Shown here: positions 39,777 through 48,154 of the stretch, in pieces
Position numbering within the stretch: position 1 is the first letter of the stretch
Layout: each line of letters starts with the position of its first letter
NCBI RefSeq assembly: GCF_020832045.1
Contig: NZ_JAFIFK010000068.1
Span: 1 to 64,000 of the forward strand
Direction of reading: 5' to 3'
Length of the DNA stretch: 64,000 bases
Source of the DNA: Halomonas sp.
GTDB taxonomy: Bacteria > Pseudomonadota > Gammaproteobacteria > Pseudomonadales > Halomonadaceae
Program-made: the position numbers and the translations under genes
Notes under the pieces: generated by a model
Told to the model about the DNA's origin: nothing
Seen by the model: the letters and a program-made list of their open reading frames with translations, nothing else
Database searches by the model: none

Positions 39777-41290
39777 AACTTGTCGTGACACACTATCTGC
39801 GCTCGCTACGCGAACGCGGCGAACTCGACGCTATTTTGCCCGATCTTCTGGCCGAGAGTGGGTTCGAAGTTTTAACCCGTCCCCGTCGTGGCACGCGGCA
39901 AGCTGGTGTCGACGTCGCTGCAGTCGGCCCCAATCCAGATCGCGATGGTGCTCGAAGCCTGTTCCTGTTCACGATCAAGTCTGGAGATTTGACACGGGAG
40001 CATTGGGACACAGGTCAGCAGGCCGTGCGCCCCTCGCTCAACGAGATTCTGGATGATTATATCCCTAACCGTATCCCGCCGCATTTAGCGGATATGTCCA
40101 TAGTCATTTGTATCTGCATGGGTGGCGAGATGCGCGAGGATGTTCGCGCTCAGTGGAGCGGCTTTTGCCGGACGAACGAAAAAGCCAACGTTCACTTCGC
40201 CGAGTGGAACGGAGATCGTCTCGCGGATCTGATCCTCAGCGGCATGTTACGTGCAGAGTTAGTTGAGAGCGAGAACCGAGGAGTGTTTCAGAAGGCGCTA
40301 GCGATGCTTGACCAGCCCGACGTCTCTTATCGGCATTTCCGCCACTTGCTCGATATTATCTTCACTGAGCCGAAGAACCAGACAGAGCGGACACGCCAGC
40401 TACGCAAGGCCTACCTGTGTCTTTGGATACTCTTTGTATGGGCCCGCGACGCCGATAACCTTGAGGCAGCGTATCTAGCATCTGAGCTGGTGCTGCTACG
40501 CAGCTGGCCGCACTGCGATAGTACCCGTCTGCGCAAGGGTTCGACGCGGCAGGAGCGGCTGGCTCATTTCGATCAGGTCTTGCAACTACACATCATCATC
40601 GCCAACCTTCTTCTCGTCGAGAAAATTGGGCCGTTCGCCGATAAGCGATACGCGCTTTCAATGGCCGTAAATTCACGCAACGCGGTTGACATCAACATAG
40701 CGCTGTTCGAGACGCTGGGGAGGTTGTCTCTACACGGACTATGGTTGGATGCCATTAGTGCCACGCAGGACGAGGCGTTTGCGCAGGCAATGAGTGAAGG
40801 GTCGGATCAGGTGCTTAATATAGCGATCGGGATGCTGAACGCGAACCCGGCGCTTGCCGCCCCCGTTCGCGACGATTTCTCGATCGAACTGGCCCTGTTT
40901 ATGCGTCTTGCAGACGTGCGTGGCCGTCTTCGCAATGTCGCCGGCTACATCCGTAGCATCTCCGATCACCTGTGCAACGGACTGACAATGCGGCAGCACT
41001 ATCCGACGCCGATGACAGATTATCGAGACGTTCTCGCCCATCCCAGAGACCGCAGCGATGCATACTTCGAAGAGCATACGCGAGCGGGGATTCTTTACAC
41101 TTTCGTACTCGCTTGGCTTGCGATGATCGGAGATCAGGAACGGGCAGAACGCTTGCGTAGCACGTTGTTAGAGCACGCTCCGCACATGACCCACCAAATC
41201 TGGGTTCCCGACGGACGGATGAAGTTTTCTGGGATGGTGATCGAGATCACGGGTTGTCGGTACCAGGTTTGCCACTCGACGGCTCGCTAG
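39773..41290 (+). CDS. Island protein B: putative PD-(D/E)XK-like nuclease with helical C-terminus
   Basis: 505 aa. The first 75 residues fit a restriction-endonuclease-like core: helix with Glu17/Asp19 (RERGELDAILPDLLAESGFE), Asp47 in QAGVDVAAVG, and a strand LFLFTIKSGD with Lys69. The usual E/Q before x-K is Thr67, so activity is not certain. The remaining 400 residues are helical with no recognised motif. Coupled to gene A by ATGA. The two-gene layout in an island suggests a defence module, but this is inference. The last 12 residues may come from a frameshift; see 41254-41499. Confidence 0.75.
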   Translation: MKLVVTHYLRSLRERGELDAILPDLLAESGFEVLTRPRRGTRQAGVDVAAVGPNPDRDGARSLFLFTIKSGDLTREHWDTGQQAVRPSLNEILDDYIPNRIPPHLADMSIVICICMGGEMREDVRAQWSGFCRTNEKANVHFAEWNGDRLADLILSGMLRAELVESENRGVFQKALAMLDQPDVSYRHFRHLLDIIFTEPKNQTERTRQLRKAYLCLWILFVWARDADNLEAAYLASELVLLRSWPHCDSTRLRKGSTRQERLAHFDQVLQLHIIIANLLLVEKIGPFADKRYALSMAVNSRNAVDINIALFETLGRLSLHGLWLDAISATQDEAFAQAMSEGSDQVLNIAIGMLNANPALAAPVRDDFSIELALFMRLADVRGRLRNVAGYIRSISDHLCNGLTMRQHYPTPMTDYRDVLAHPRDRSDAYFEEHTRAGILYTFVLAWLAMIGDQERAERLRSTLLEHAPHMTHQIWVPDGRMKFSGMVIEITGCRYQVCHSTAR

Positions 41291-41499
41291 AGGCCGTCTT
41301 TGAGCTCCTCAATCGCGTAATGAAGGAGCATCCGCTGCATGAGCGAGTGAGTGCTGTGCGAATTGGCCTGTCCCCTATCCTGCTCGCGGCCTGCCGCCAC
41401 TATCGTATGCCTGTGCCACCGCACGTTTGGCAAGGTCAGGATCGTTCCGCACCGGACAGTCCCACCCCTGACCAAGCCGCACCGGATCCGGGGATGTAG
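41254..41499 (+). pseudogene. Out-of-frame continuation of island gene B, or third small gene
   Basis: A reading frame starting in the last 37 bp of gene B encodes protein-like sequence ([47 protein letters not shown]). No ribosome site or strong start is seen (TTG). The simplest reading is that gene B once continued here and a frameshift near 41250 now ends it early. A separate 81-aa gene is the alternative. Confidence 0.45.
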
Positions 41500-41594
41500 C
41501 AATCGCAAGGTGGGTAGTCTTTGGTACGAACACTATCTGCTGCAAGACAGGCCCGACAAGATGAAAGTCGAAGGAACCAGATTCCACACTAGCT

Positions 41595-41734
41595 CAGCGG
41601 TGTTCCCATCGCTGAAGTTCGTCGGCGACGGCCGGCACTACGAATGGGTCACCGCCCTGCGCGCCGTAGAAACCATCGACTTCATGACCGCAAGGTGGAC
41701 ACACCTGCCGCCAGTGACGGTCGAGTGGGAGTGA
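41595..41734 (+). pseudogene. Degenerate guaA 3' fragment, copy 1
   Basis: Bases 41621-41710 match guaA 37582-37670 closely (encoding [20 protein letters not shown] and [10 protein letters not shown]); then about 100 bp are missing, and VEWE-stop follows. Bases 41595-41620 are weakly similar to the preceding guaA codons. It is an integration scar. Confidence 0.8.
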
Positions 41735-41889
41735 AAATGCATCTTTGTGGGACTATCGATAGTCACCGACAAGGCTGAGGAAAATTATTTTAATAACAAT
41801 AAGCTATGGGTGGTCAGGCTTCATCTGCAAGGCCGCTGTTAGCAACGACCTGTACGCAGCAGTATGTTGTCCATGAGGTAATGATGGCG

Positions 41890-41994
41890 TATGAGCTGCT
41901 GGAAAAAGTCTCCAATCGCATCATCAACGAGATCCGCGGCGTATCGCGCGTGACCTACGACGTCAGTAGCAAGCCCTCCGCGACGATTGAGTAG
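41890..41994 (+). pseudogene. Degenerate guaA 3' fragment, copy 2 (attR)
   Basis: This copy holds exactly the part missing from copy 1 ([34 protein letters not shown]) and ends in a stop 2 codons early. Between the copies (41735-41889) lie AT-rich DNA and a 14-bp palindrome GACTATCGATAGTC at 41751-41764. Two copies suggest two successive insertions. Confidence 0.8.
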
Positions 41995-42045
41995 AGTGAG
42001 GCGCTCCTAGGTTGAATGCCTGACATGGATAAGCTGAACGAAATC

Positions 42046-42077
42046 AAGGATCTACCCACGGGCAGGTCCTTTTCTTT
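42046..42077 (+). terminator. Intrinsic terminator, probably the original guaA terminator
   Basis: AAGGATCTACCC pairs with GGGCAGGTCCTT (one mismatch, one G-U) and is followed by TTCTTT. It lies 52 bp after the guaA copy 2 stop, where the terminator of an uninterrupted guaA would be. No comparable hairpin follows intact guaA. Bases 42078-42281 show nothing else I can name. Confidence 0.65.
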
Positions 42078-42281
42078 GCATTTCGTTACAATATTTAGTT
42101 AACTCAGGTTAAGGTCGCCGAGAGGACTGCCGATATAGCAGGAAGGTACAACGCAGACAGAGGCTGTCGCAGGGAAAGATGCTAGGGGAAAGGAGCAAGC
42201 TTTGCCACTTTGACAGACGGTGACAAGAGTGGCCGCAAGTTACCTTCAATGAGTAATTAATTCATAGGCTGAGAGTTCAAG

Positions 42282-42650
42282 ATGGAAGAAAAAGTTTTTT
42301 TCAATCAAGGGAATGTGAGCGTAAGCAACAGTCGGTTTATTGTCGACGGACAGACCTATGCAATGAGCAACGTGACTTCTGTAAAATCTGGCTTCATACC
42401 TCCAGATAGAGGTGCCGCAAAAATTATTGCCCTTATAGGTTTGGGTTGTTTGTTCGGGAGCGGATGGGTGTTCGTAGCCGGCATAGCAGCGCTAGTTATA
42501 GCTGTTCTGGTCTGGATCGGAAATAAAGAAAAATACTCTGTGATCTTAAATACCTCATCAGGTGAAAATCAGGCATTGGTAAGCGAAGATGAATCCTATA
42601 TAACCAAAATAATTTCCTCATTAAATGAAGCAATAGTTAGTCGCGGCTGA
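42282..42650 (+). CDS. DUF6232-like small membrane protein
   Basis: 122 aa. The start FFNQGNVSVSNSRFIVDGQT, then YAMSNVTSVKSG resembles the DUF6232 family. Two adjacent transmembrane helices follow (AKIIALIGLGCLFGSGWVFV, AGIAALVIAVLVWIG), then a short soluble tail. Function unknown. It is AT-richer than the core genes and lies in the accessory stretch after the guaA island. Confidence 0.75.
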   Translation: MEEKVFFNQGNVSVSNSRFIVDGQTYAMSNVTSVKSGFIPPDRGAAKIIALIGLGCLFGSGWVFVAGIAALVIAVLVWIGNKEKYSVILNTSSGENQALVSEDESYITKIISSLNEAIVSRG

Positions 42651-42791
42651 TGTGTGTTGTGACAGTATCCACCTCACACCTGCTCTAGTGTCTGCCTGTA
42701 ATTAAGCAGTGTTTTCTGCCATTTTCCTGGGCTCCTTCATCGTCGAGGGGCCATTCTGGAGGGCGATCTAGAGCAGTATGCGCTTTATGTT

Positions 42792-42819
42792 GCGGCCCTT
42801 GCCAGGGCCGCTTTCTTTT
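42792..42819 (+). terminator. Strong intrinsic terminator
   Basis: GCGGCCCT-TGCC-AGGGCCGC (8-bp perfect stem) followed by TTTCTTTT. It lies 141 bp after the DUF6232-like gene and just before the convergent membrane-protein gene. Confidence 0.9.
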
Positions 42820-42824
42820 AAAAA

Positions 42825-43586
42825 TTAAGCCACCGTGGCCGAGCGTTGCTGATAGTTGCTTTCCTTGGCTTTATCTCCGCCTGTCTCAGCAATATCAATC
42901 CCCTTTGAGGTTTCTATTGCGTATTCGAGGAGCTCAATTACCTGCTGCGGCCTCTCTCGCTGGCCTAGAGCGATAAAGCCAATAATAGAAAATGCAGCAG
43001 CCAAAATTATCGGTAGCCAGAGCGGAAAACTAGTGCCTTCCTTCATCAATGTAGATGCGGAAATTGAGGCGGCTGCTAGCGCAGGGAAAAGTCCTAGCTT
43101 TCGGAGGTTGCCAGCGAGTAAGGAGACACGATTTTCTGAGATGCCCCAGCTTTGTCGATATTGAATGAGTGCATATTGCAAAGTGCTTGTGTCGAATTTC
43201 TGTAGCTGAGAAAGAAAGGGTAAATCACCGTGCAGGTCATGATTTAGTCGCTGCATGATGGCAGAGTAAGGGTTTTTACGTTGTTTCCACAATATTATTG
43301 CGATGCCGATAATAATGGTAAGCAAGTAGGTGATAGATAGCCCGATATTGATTATATAAAGGAGAAAGGCAGCTTGGTTGGCTTGAGGCGAAGTGTCGAA
43401 TTCTCTTGTATAAAATATCAGTGCAACAAGAACTAGCAAGGATGAAAGATAGGAAATAATTAGGGTGTGTTCCGCTAGCTGAAAATTTTTGGATGGCGAA
43501 AAAGCATTTTCTCTATGCTTTGCCAAGGTCATTTCATTTAGTAGAGAGAAAAGCTCATTTAGTGAAGCTGGTTTGATCATGGCCAA
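42825..43586 (-). CDS. Membrane protein of unknown function in the PAAR operon
   Basis: 253 aa with four predicted transmembrane helices: LIISYLSSLLVLVALIFY, YLLTIIIGIAIILW, a weaker one near FPALAAASISAS, and LPIILAAAFSIIGFIAL. Not recognised. It follows the lipoprotein gene by 38 bp on the same strand, so it is probably the third gene of the PAAR operon. An inner-membrane immunity or accessory protein is possible. Confidence 0.65.
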   Translation of the reverse strand: MAMIKPASLNELFSLLNEMTLAKHRENAFSPSKNFQLAEHTLIISYLSSLLVLVALIFYTREFDTSPQANQAAFLLYIINIGLSITYLLTIIIGIAIILWKQRKNPYSAIMQRLNHDLHGDLPFLSQLQKFDTSTLQYALIQYRQSWGISENRVSLLAGNLRKLGLFPALAAASISASTLMKEGTSFPLWLPIILAAAFSIIGFIALGQRERPQQVIELLEYAIETSKGIDIAETGGDKAKESNYQQRSATVA

Positions 43587-43624
43587 CTGTTTCCCTGGGA
43601 TGTAAAGTATAGCATGAAGTGACT

Positions 43625-44251
43625 TCAGTGTTCTCGCATAAGGACTTGGTCTAAATAACTACCATCTATAAGAGAATTAATGGTCGTCTCGGACATTTGG
43701 ACTGCTAGCTCTCCCTTTTCTGTTTCCTGCTCTAGATATTTTTCAATCAGCTCAGCCGCAGCATGGCTATCACCTAGAATGGCCGCTCCCACCCAGTTGG
43801 CATGGATTTCTCCATCTTCCTCGTGCCGCTCGGCGTAACCTTCCTCGACTGCTGAGTAGCACTCCCTCGCGCTTTCATTACTCTCAACCTCTTCTATCAG
43901 CATGCAACGAAAAAGGGGGAGAGAGTCGTTGCTAGGTGCGATTTCATAAGCTTGATCCACAGTGCTTAGAGCAAGCTCGTAATTTCCTTCATAGATGGCA
44001 ATCTGAGCCCTGTTTATCAGCGCATAATGATTGCTTGGATCTGCCTCAAGCGACTGCGCTATAAGGGCCTTTGCTCTTTCTAGTCTCTCGTTATTTTTTT
44101 CCGCAATGCCGAGAGCTGTTTCCTCGTTGGCTTGTCTCTGAAGCTCGATAGAATCGCTGTCAATATCATTGCCTCTACCTTCCTGGCAGGCAGTGAGCAG
44201 AAGGGTCAGCGCTAGGGCGAAGATTGTTTTTCGCAGCATACTATTACTCAA
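43625..44251 (-). CDS. TPR lipoprotein, candidate immunity protein
   Basis: 208 aa. Lipobox LTLLLTAC places the lipidated cysteine near residue 22. Two TPR-like units (ALIAQSLEADPSNHYALINR, YELALSTVDQAYEIAPSNDS) are followed by a conserved block FRCMLIEEVESNESARECY. It overlaps the PAAR gene by 8 bp. A periplasmic lipoprotein translated directly after a secreted spike protein often protects against a periplasm-acting toxin; that role is inferred. A frameshifted relative lies at 50300-50870. Confidence 0.75.
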   Translation of the reverse strand: MSNSMLRKTIFALALTLLLTACQEGRGNDIDSDSIELQRQANEETALGIAEKNNERLERAKALIAQSLEADPSNHYALINRAQIAIYEGNYELALSTVDQAYEIAPSNDSLPLFRCMLIEEVESNESARECYSAVEEGYAERHEEDGEIHANWVGAAILGDSHAAAELIEKYLEQETEKGELAVQMSETTINSLIDGSYLDQVLMREH

Positions 44252-45065
44252 TTACCTGAAGGGAAAGCATCTTGCTCGTACTGGGTGGGATCGGTGCTGC
44301 TGACCCTGCGCTGGTCTGATATTGGAAAGTACCACGCAGGTGAAGAGAAAGCATCTTGCCGGGCTGTGGCTCGGGCAAAGAAAAGGTGGCGTGGCCTACC
44401 GGTCTATAATTGAATTCATCCGGCCAAGCATTGATTCCGTCATTTTGAAGAACTGCTGATTCCAGTAATTGATCGCCATCCTTGAGTTCGGCACGCATGC
44501 CTAGAATGACCGAACCTCCCCCTGGGATTTGTGCTGCGATTGCTGCACCACGTGCCGATACATGAAGGGTGTTATCTCTGATCGTGACATTGACCCTAAA
44601 GATATATCCGCCATTGCTGCCAACACCTTCGACGAAGAGGTAGGCTGGCTGATTCATGATCACTTCGGTTTCAGAGGCTACATACTCGTATTCAGCTTCA
44701 GGAGAGTTTTCGGCAAACGAAGCCCTGATCGAGTCATCTTGGCGACCGGTCATTCCTAGCGAAGTTGAATGGGCGATCAGGCCTGCTGCCGGCGTGCTCG
44801 CGCTGCTGGGCGAACCGACCTCAGTGCTGCAACCGGTAATGACCTGGCCGCCACATGACGTGGCGCTGCCCTGAATGGCGGCGGGTGAGCCCTCGATGGG
44901 ATACCACGCCACACCGGAGGTAATGCTGGCGCCGCAGGAGCTCTTGTCACCAACCCTGGCGATGGGAATGCCGTCCACCTTGGCCGTGCCTGCACCGGAA
45001 ACGATGCGATGCGGCCCACCCTTGCAGGAGCAAGCCACCTTGTCGCCAACCTTCGCAAGATCCAT
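44244..45065 (-). CDS. PAAR-domain protein with C-terminal extension
   Basis: 273 aa. Residues 1-95 are a PAAR domain (ARVGDKSSCGASITSG, SCKGGPHRIVSGAGTAKVDG, SATSCGGQVITGCSTEVGSP). PAAR proteins form the metal-stabilised tip of the type VI secretion spike and carry effectors. Residues 120-273 look like a beta-rich extension (AYLFVEGVGSNGGYIFRVNV, HATFSLPEPQPGKMLSLHLR) of unknown activity, which may be the effector or an adaptor. No other type VI genes are in the window. First gene of a three-gene operon. Confidence 0.82.
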   Translation of the reverse strand: MDLAKVGDKVACSCKGGPHRIVSGAGTAKVDGIPIARVGDKSSCGASITSGVAWYPIEGSPAAIQGSATSCGGQVITGCSTEVGSPSSASTPAAGLIAHSTSLGMTGRQDDSIRASFAENSPEAEYEYVASETEVIMNQPAYLFVEGVGSNGGYIFRVNVTIRDNTLHVSARGAAIAAQIPGGGSVILGMRAELKDGDQLLESAVLQNDGINAWPDEFNYRPVGHATFSLPEPQPGKMLSLHLRGTFQYQTSAGSAAPIPPSTSKMLSLQVIE

Positions 45066-45286
45066 GGATTTACCCTCTATCCCATGCCCATGGTGCGGTT
45101 ATCGATTATCGCTAGCTTTGGCGACTTGGCTACCGCTGGATGAGAATTTGAGAAATGGCTTACGGTAGACGGAGAAATGGCTTACAGCGCTAGCACCGAG
45201 TTCTTCGCTGGGAAATGGTGGCGCCGTGGGGTAGGAGGGGGTAATTATCTCGGCGCCGGCTTCAAGCAGAGCGTAGGAACATAAAA

Positions 45287-45307
45287 CGGGCGCCTCAAGG
45301 GCGCCCG
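45287..45307 (-). terminator. Intrinsic terminator of the DadA-like gene
   Basis: CGGGCGCC / GGCGCCCG (8 bp, 5-nt loop); on the minus strand it is followed by TTTTAT. It lies 28 bp past the stop at 45336. Confidence 0.85.
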
Positions 45308-45335
45308 CTTTCGTTGTGGAGTAGTGACCTAACCT

Positions 45336-46577
45336 TCAGAAGCGATCGACGCGGAACGGTGCCATATCCACCGCGGGTTCCTCGCCATCCATCATCTGGG
45401 CGAGCAGTTCACCGGTGGCGGGGCCGAGGGTGAAGCCTTGATGGCCGTGTCCGAAGGCGAGCCACATTCCCTGCTTGCCGGGGGCCGGGCCGATCACCGG
45501 TTTCATGTCGGGCATGCAGGGCCGTGCGCCTTTCCAGGGCTGGCCGTCGCGGCGCTTGCCCAGCGGGAACAGTTTGCGTGCCACTTTCTCTGCGGCGGCC
45601 AGCTGCTTGTACTGGGGCGGGGTGTCCAGGTCGGCAAGCTCGGCGCCGGTGGTCAGACGAATTCCGGCGCGCATCGGCTCGAGCAGGAAGCCTTTCTCGG
45701 CGTCCATCACCCAGTGGTTGAGCTTGGCTCCCTCTTCGGCGGAGTAGTGCATGTGGTAGCCGCGCTTCACGAACAGCGGCACTTTCATGCCGAGTCTTGC
45801 CAGCAGCTCACCGGACCAGGGGCCCATGGCCACTACTACTTCCTCTGCCTCCAGGGTTCCCTCGCTGGTCTTCACCTGCCAGCCACCCTCGCTCTGGAGC
45901 ACGTCTTCGACGCTGGCCTGCATCACCTTGCCACCCTGTTCGGCAAAGCTGCGGGCGTAGGCCTGCACCAGGCCGCCCGGGTCCGAGACCATCCAAGGCT
46001 GGGTCCAGTGAATCGCCCCGATCAGCCCCTTGCTCAGGTGCGGCTCCTTGGCGTAGAGCGCTTCGGCGTCCAGCACTTCATACTCAACCCCGAAGCGCTC
46101 GTGGTTCTCCTGAGCCTCTTTCTGGCGCTCCTCGAACTCCTTGCGGGTGCGGTAAAGCTCCAGCCAGCCGCCCTTGCGCACCAGCGCCTCGGCGCCGGCG
46201 GCTTCGATCATCGGCGCGTGGGCATCCTGGCAGCGCACGATCAGCGAGGCCCACTCGCGCACGATGCGCTCGTAGCGCTTACCGCTGGAGTTCAACCAGT
46301 AGTCCAGCAGCGGGCCCGCCGCGTTCAGCATGCCGCTGGGGCGGTAGCGGATATCCACCTGGCGGTTGGGCACCACTCGCAGCAGGGTGCCGATATCACG
46401 GGGGAAGGGGTAGGGGCGTACCGCCTCGCGCTGGATGATGCCGGCATTGCCGAAGGAGGTCTCAAGCCCCGGCTCGCGGCGGTCCACCAGCGTGACGTCA
46501 TGACCGCGACGTACCAGATGCCAGGCCACGGATACGCCGACCATGCCGGCACCAAGAACGATGATATTGCGGGCCAT
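45336..46577 (-). CDS. D-amino-acid dehydrogenase-like FAD oxidoreductase
   Basis: 413 aa from ATG at 46577 (AGGGAGA upstream). The FAD Rossmann motif is IIVLGAGMVGVSVAWHLVRR, followed by VTLVDRREPGLETSFGNAGI. Late motifs: GARPCMPDMKPVIGPAPG and GHGHQGFTLGPATGELLA. This is the DadA/DAO family; the substrate is probably a D-amino acid or related imino compound. It stands alone, with its own terminator. Confidence 0.88.
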   Translation of the reverse strand: MARNIIVLGAGMVGVSVAWHLVRRGHDVTLVDRREPGLETSFGNAGIIQREAVRPYPFPRDIGTLLRVVPNRQVDIRYRPSGMLNAAGPLLDYWLNSSGKRYERIVREWASLIVRCQDAHAPMIEAAGAEALVRKGGWLELYRTRKEFEERQKEAQENHERFGVEYEVLDAEALYAKEPHLSKGLIGAIHWTQPWMVSDPGGLVQAYARSFAEQGGKVMQASVEDVLQSEGGWQVKTSEGTLEAEEVVVAMGPWSGELLARLGMKVPLFVKRGYHMHYSAEEGAKLNHWVMDAEKGFLLEPMRAGIRLTTGAELADLDTPPQYKQLAAAEKVARKLFPLGKRRDGQPWKGARPCMPDMKPVIGPAPGKQGMWLAFGHGHQGFTLGPATGELLAQMMDGEEPAVDMAPFRVDRF

Positions 46578-46909
46578 GAAGGTCTCCCTGCCGATGGATA
46601 TGGAGAGCTCCACCACGGGGCAGAGCCTGTCATGGGCGGAGTGTATCAGCACTTCCCAGAAAGTCGGCTACCTACTGAGAATAAAGGTTAAGATTCTGTG
46701 CCTTTCCCTGGAAACAGAGCATTTGTCCGAGAATTGTCTGGTGTGTGGAGTTATTTGTTTGTTGGGCGCCTGGGGCCTGCTTACGCCATTATCGGCTAAT
46801 GTAGGAATAGTGTAGATGCTGCACCAAGGGCCGCCAGGGTCCATCCAACCACCCCCGACTAGGGTGCTCCAGCCAAGCGGTGGCGTACTCGAAGCGCAGC
46901 GGTTGGGCG
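46578..46909. other. Intergenic region, no gene seen
   Basis: 332 bp between the DadA-like start and the HD gene stop. It must hold the DadA-like promoter and the end of the HD operon. I found no convincing promoter, operator, RNA or conserved small frame in it. Confidence 0.5.
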
Positions 46910-47449
46910 TCATGCAGTGCCGCGGACCTTCGCCTCACCCTCAGTCAATACGCTCCATGCCTTGCGCCTCAGTGCTTGGTCACCTGCCGTCATCACCTCC
47001 AGCAGTTGGCGCTTCTCGGCCAGATAGACCCTGGCGAAGCCGCGATCCCGTGCGACGATGCTGGCGGAGTTGTCGATCAGGTCGGCGTATTTGATGGTCT
47101 GCGCCTCTGGGGAAATCGTCGCCAGCCTGTCATGCTCCAGCGCCTTGCGGTGGGCGCGGTTGCCGAGTTCCGGATCGATGAATTGATCCGTCAGCTCCAG
47201 AACCAGCGCGGCGACCCGCTGACCGAAGCACTCCTCGATATCCATCGCCGTCACGTCGGTATCCTCGAGCACGTCGTGCAGCAGGGCGGCGGCGATCATC
47301 TCCAGTGTCGCCGTCTCGACGGCTGAGACGATCTTCGCCACGGCCACCGGGTGGTGCCAGTAGGGCTCGCCGCTGTACTTGCGTCGCTGGCCAACGGCTT
47401 GATGGGCGGCCCTGCTGAACAGCGCGGCCCGTTCGGTTATGTCGTCCAT
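46910..47449 (-). CDS. HD-domain hydrolase, MESH1/SpoT-like
   Basis: 179 aa. The HD metal motif is spread as GEPYWHHPVAVAKIV, AALLHDVLEDTDVT and IKYADLIDNSASI, the pattern of (p)ppGpp hydrolase domains (RelA/SpoT N-terminus, MESH1). No synthetase or regulatory domain is attached. Probable small alarmone hydrolase or related nucleotidase; the substrate is uncertain. It lies 34 bp after the DUF1289 gene. Confidence 0.82.
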   Translation of the reverse strand: MDDITERAALFSRAAHQAVGQRRKYSGEPYWHHPVAVAKIVSAVETATLEMIAAALLHDVLEDTDVTAMDIEECFGQRVAALVLELTDQFIDPELGNRAHRKALEHDRLATISPEAQTIKYADLIDNSASIVARDRGFARVYLAEKRQLLEVMTAGDQALRRKAWSVLTEGEAKVRGTA

Positions 47450-47483
47450 TTCGGGAACTGTCTCCGCTCCACTTTCACCTGCC

Positions 47484-47660
47484 TCAATCGGGCGGGATCT
47501 TCTTCATGCGCTCCTCGGCGCGCTTCACCGTTTTCATCTTTTCCGGTCGCTTCATGGCTTTCCAGTGGCGTATCTCTTCCACGGTGCGGCCGCAGCCGAC
47601 GCACAGATCCCCTTTCAGTTGGCATACCGAGACGCACGGGCTTTCGATCTTCTTCGCCAT
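47484..47660 (-). CDS. DUF1289 family small protein
   Basis: 58 aa, starting MAKKIESPCVSVCQLKGDLC. The pattern SPCVSVCxL...CVGCGRTVEEI, with four cysteines that could bind a metal, defines DUF1289; the tail is lysine-rich. Function unknown. The start codon directly follows the stop of the upstream gene (TGA then ATG), so it is cotranslated with it. Confidence 0.88.
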   Translation of the reverse strand: MAKKIESPCVSVCQLKGDLCVGCGRTVEEIRHWKAMKRPEKMKTVKRAEERMKKIPPD

Positions 47661-48026
47661 TCAATGCCTCGTTGGCTTGGTGCGTAATCGGCGCTGCCAG
47701 TCGCCACCGTGCTCGCGCTGACACGCCTCTTCGCTGTCGAAATCGAGATGCCGCGAGACATCGCCGACATCGAGGCCGGCCTCGGCCAGTGCCTCGGCAG
47801 TCAGGTCGGCGATATAGCGGCGGGCATCGCCCTTGAGGGCATTCGCCAGGTTGGGGTGGGTATCGAACACCCAGGTGATCACCAGGCTCTCGGGGAAGCG
47901 CTGGTAATCGACCTCGTGGGTCAGCCAGCAGAAGCCGGGCAGTTGGGGCTTGGCCTGCTCACAGGCGTGGGTCAGCGAAGCGGTTAATCGGCGCTCCACC
48001 TTGCCGCGCTCTTTCTTGGCAATCAT
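47661..48026 (-). CDS. Conserved hypothetical protein
   Basis: 121 aa, not recognised. A basic N-terminus (MIAKKERGKVERRL) is followed by a mixed alpha/beta segment (GFCWLTHEVDYQRFPESLVI, TWVFDTHPNLANAL). A GGGAGAG ribosome site supports the start. It is first in a three-gene set with DUF1289 and the HD hydrolase. Confidence 0.7.
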   Translation of the reverse strand: MIAKKERGKVERRLTASLTHACEQAKPQLPGFCWLTHEVDYQRFPESLVITWVFDTHPNLANALKGDARRYIADLTAEALAEAGLDVGDVSRHLDFDSEEACQREHGGDWQRRLRTKPTRH

Positions 48027-48154
48027 TCACTCTCCCAAACGCTTACTCCAAAACGGATAGCCTGCCACGGGAAGCAATCCCGCGGAGCTTTACGGTACCA
48101 AGAGCCAAAAGAGCCAACCATGCGGCATTGAAGCGAGGCTTGCAAAGCTCGCCA

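Larger units (their letters stand above)
37671..41994. mobile_element. Genomic island inserted at the guaA 3' end
   Basis: The segment between the end of intact guaA and a second, degenerate guaA 3' end is bounded by a roughly 105-bp imperfect direct repeat. Base composition inside looks less GC-rich than in the flanks, and codon choice is more relaxed. No integrase is present, so the element is probably an immobile remnant. The guaA 3' end is a known integration hotspot for genomic islands. Cargo is the two-gene cassette at 38031-41290. Confidence 0.75.

Noticed and set aside
41351-41734. 127-codon frame ending in guaA-like sequence as a real gene
   Set aside because: Only the last part resembles GuaA and it has an internal deletion; the first half is frame-shifted overlap with the end of island gene B.
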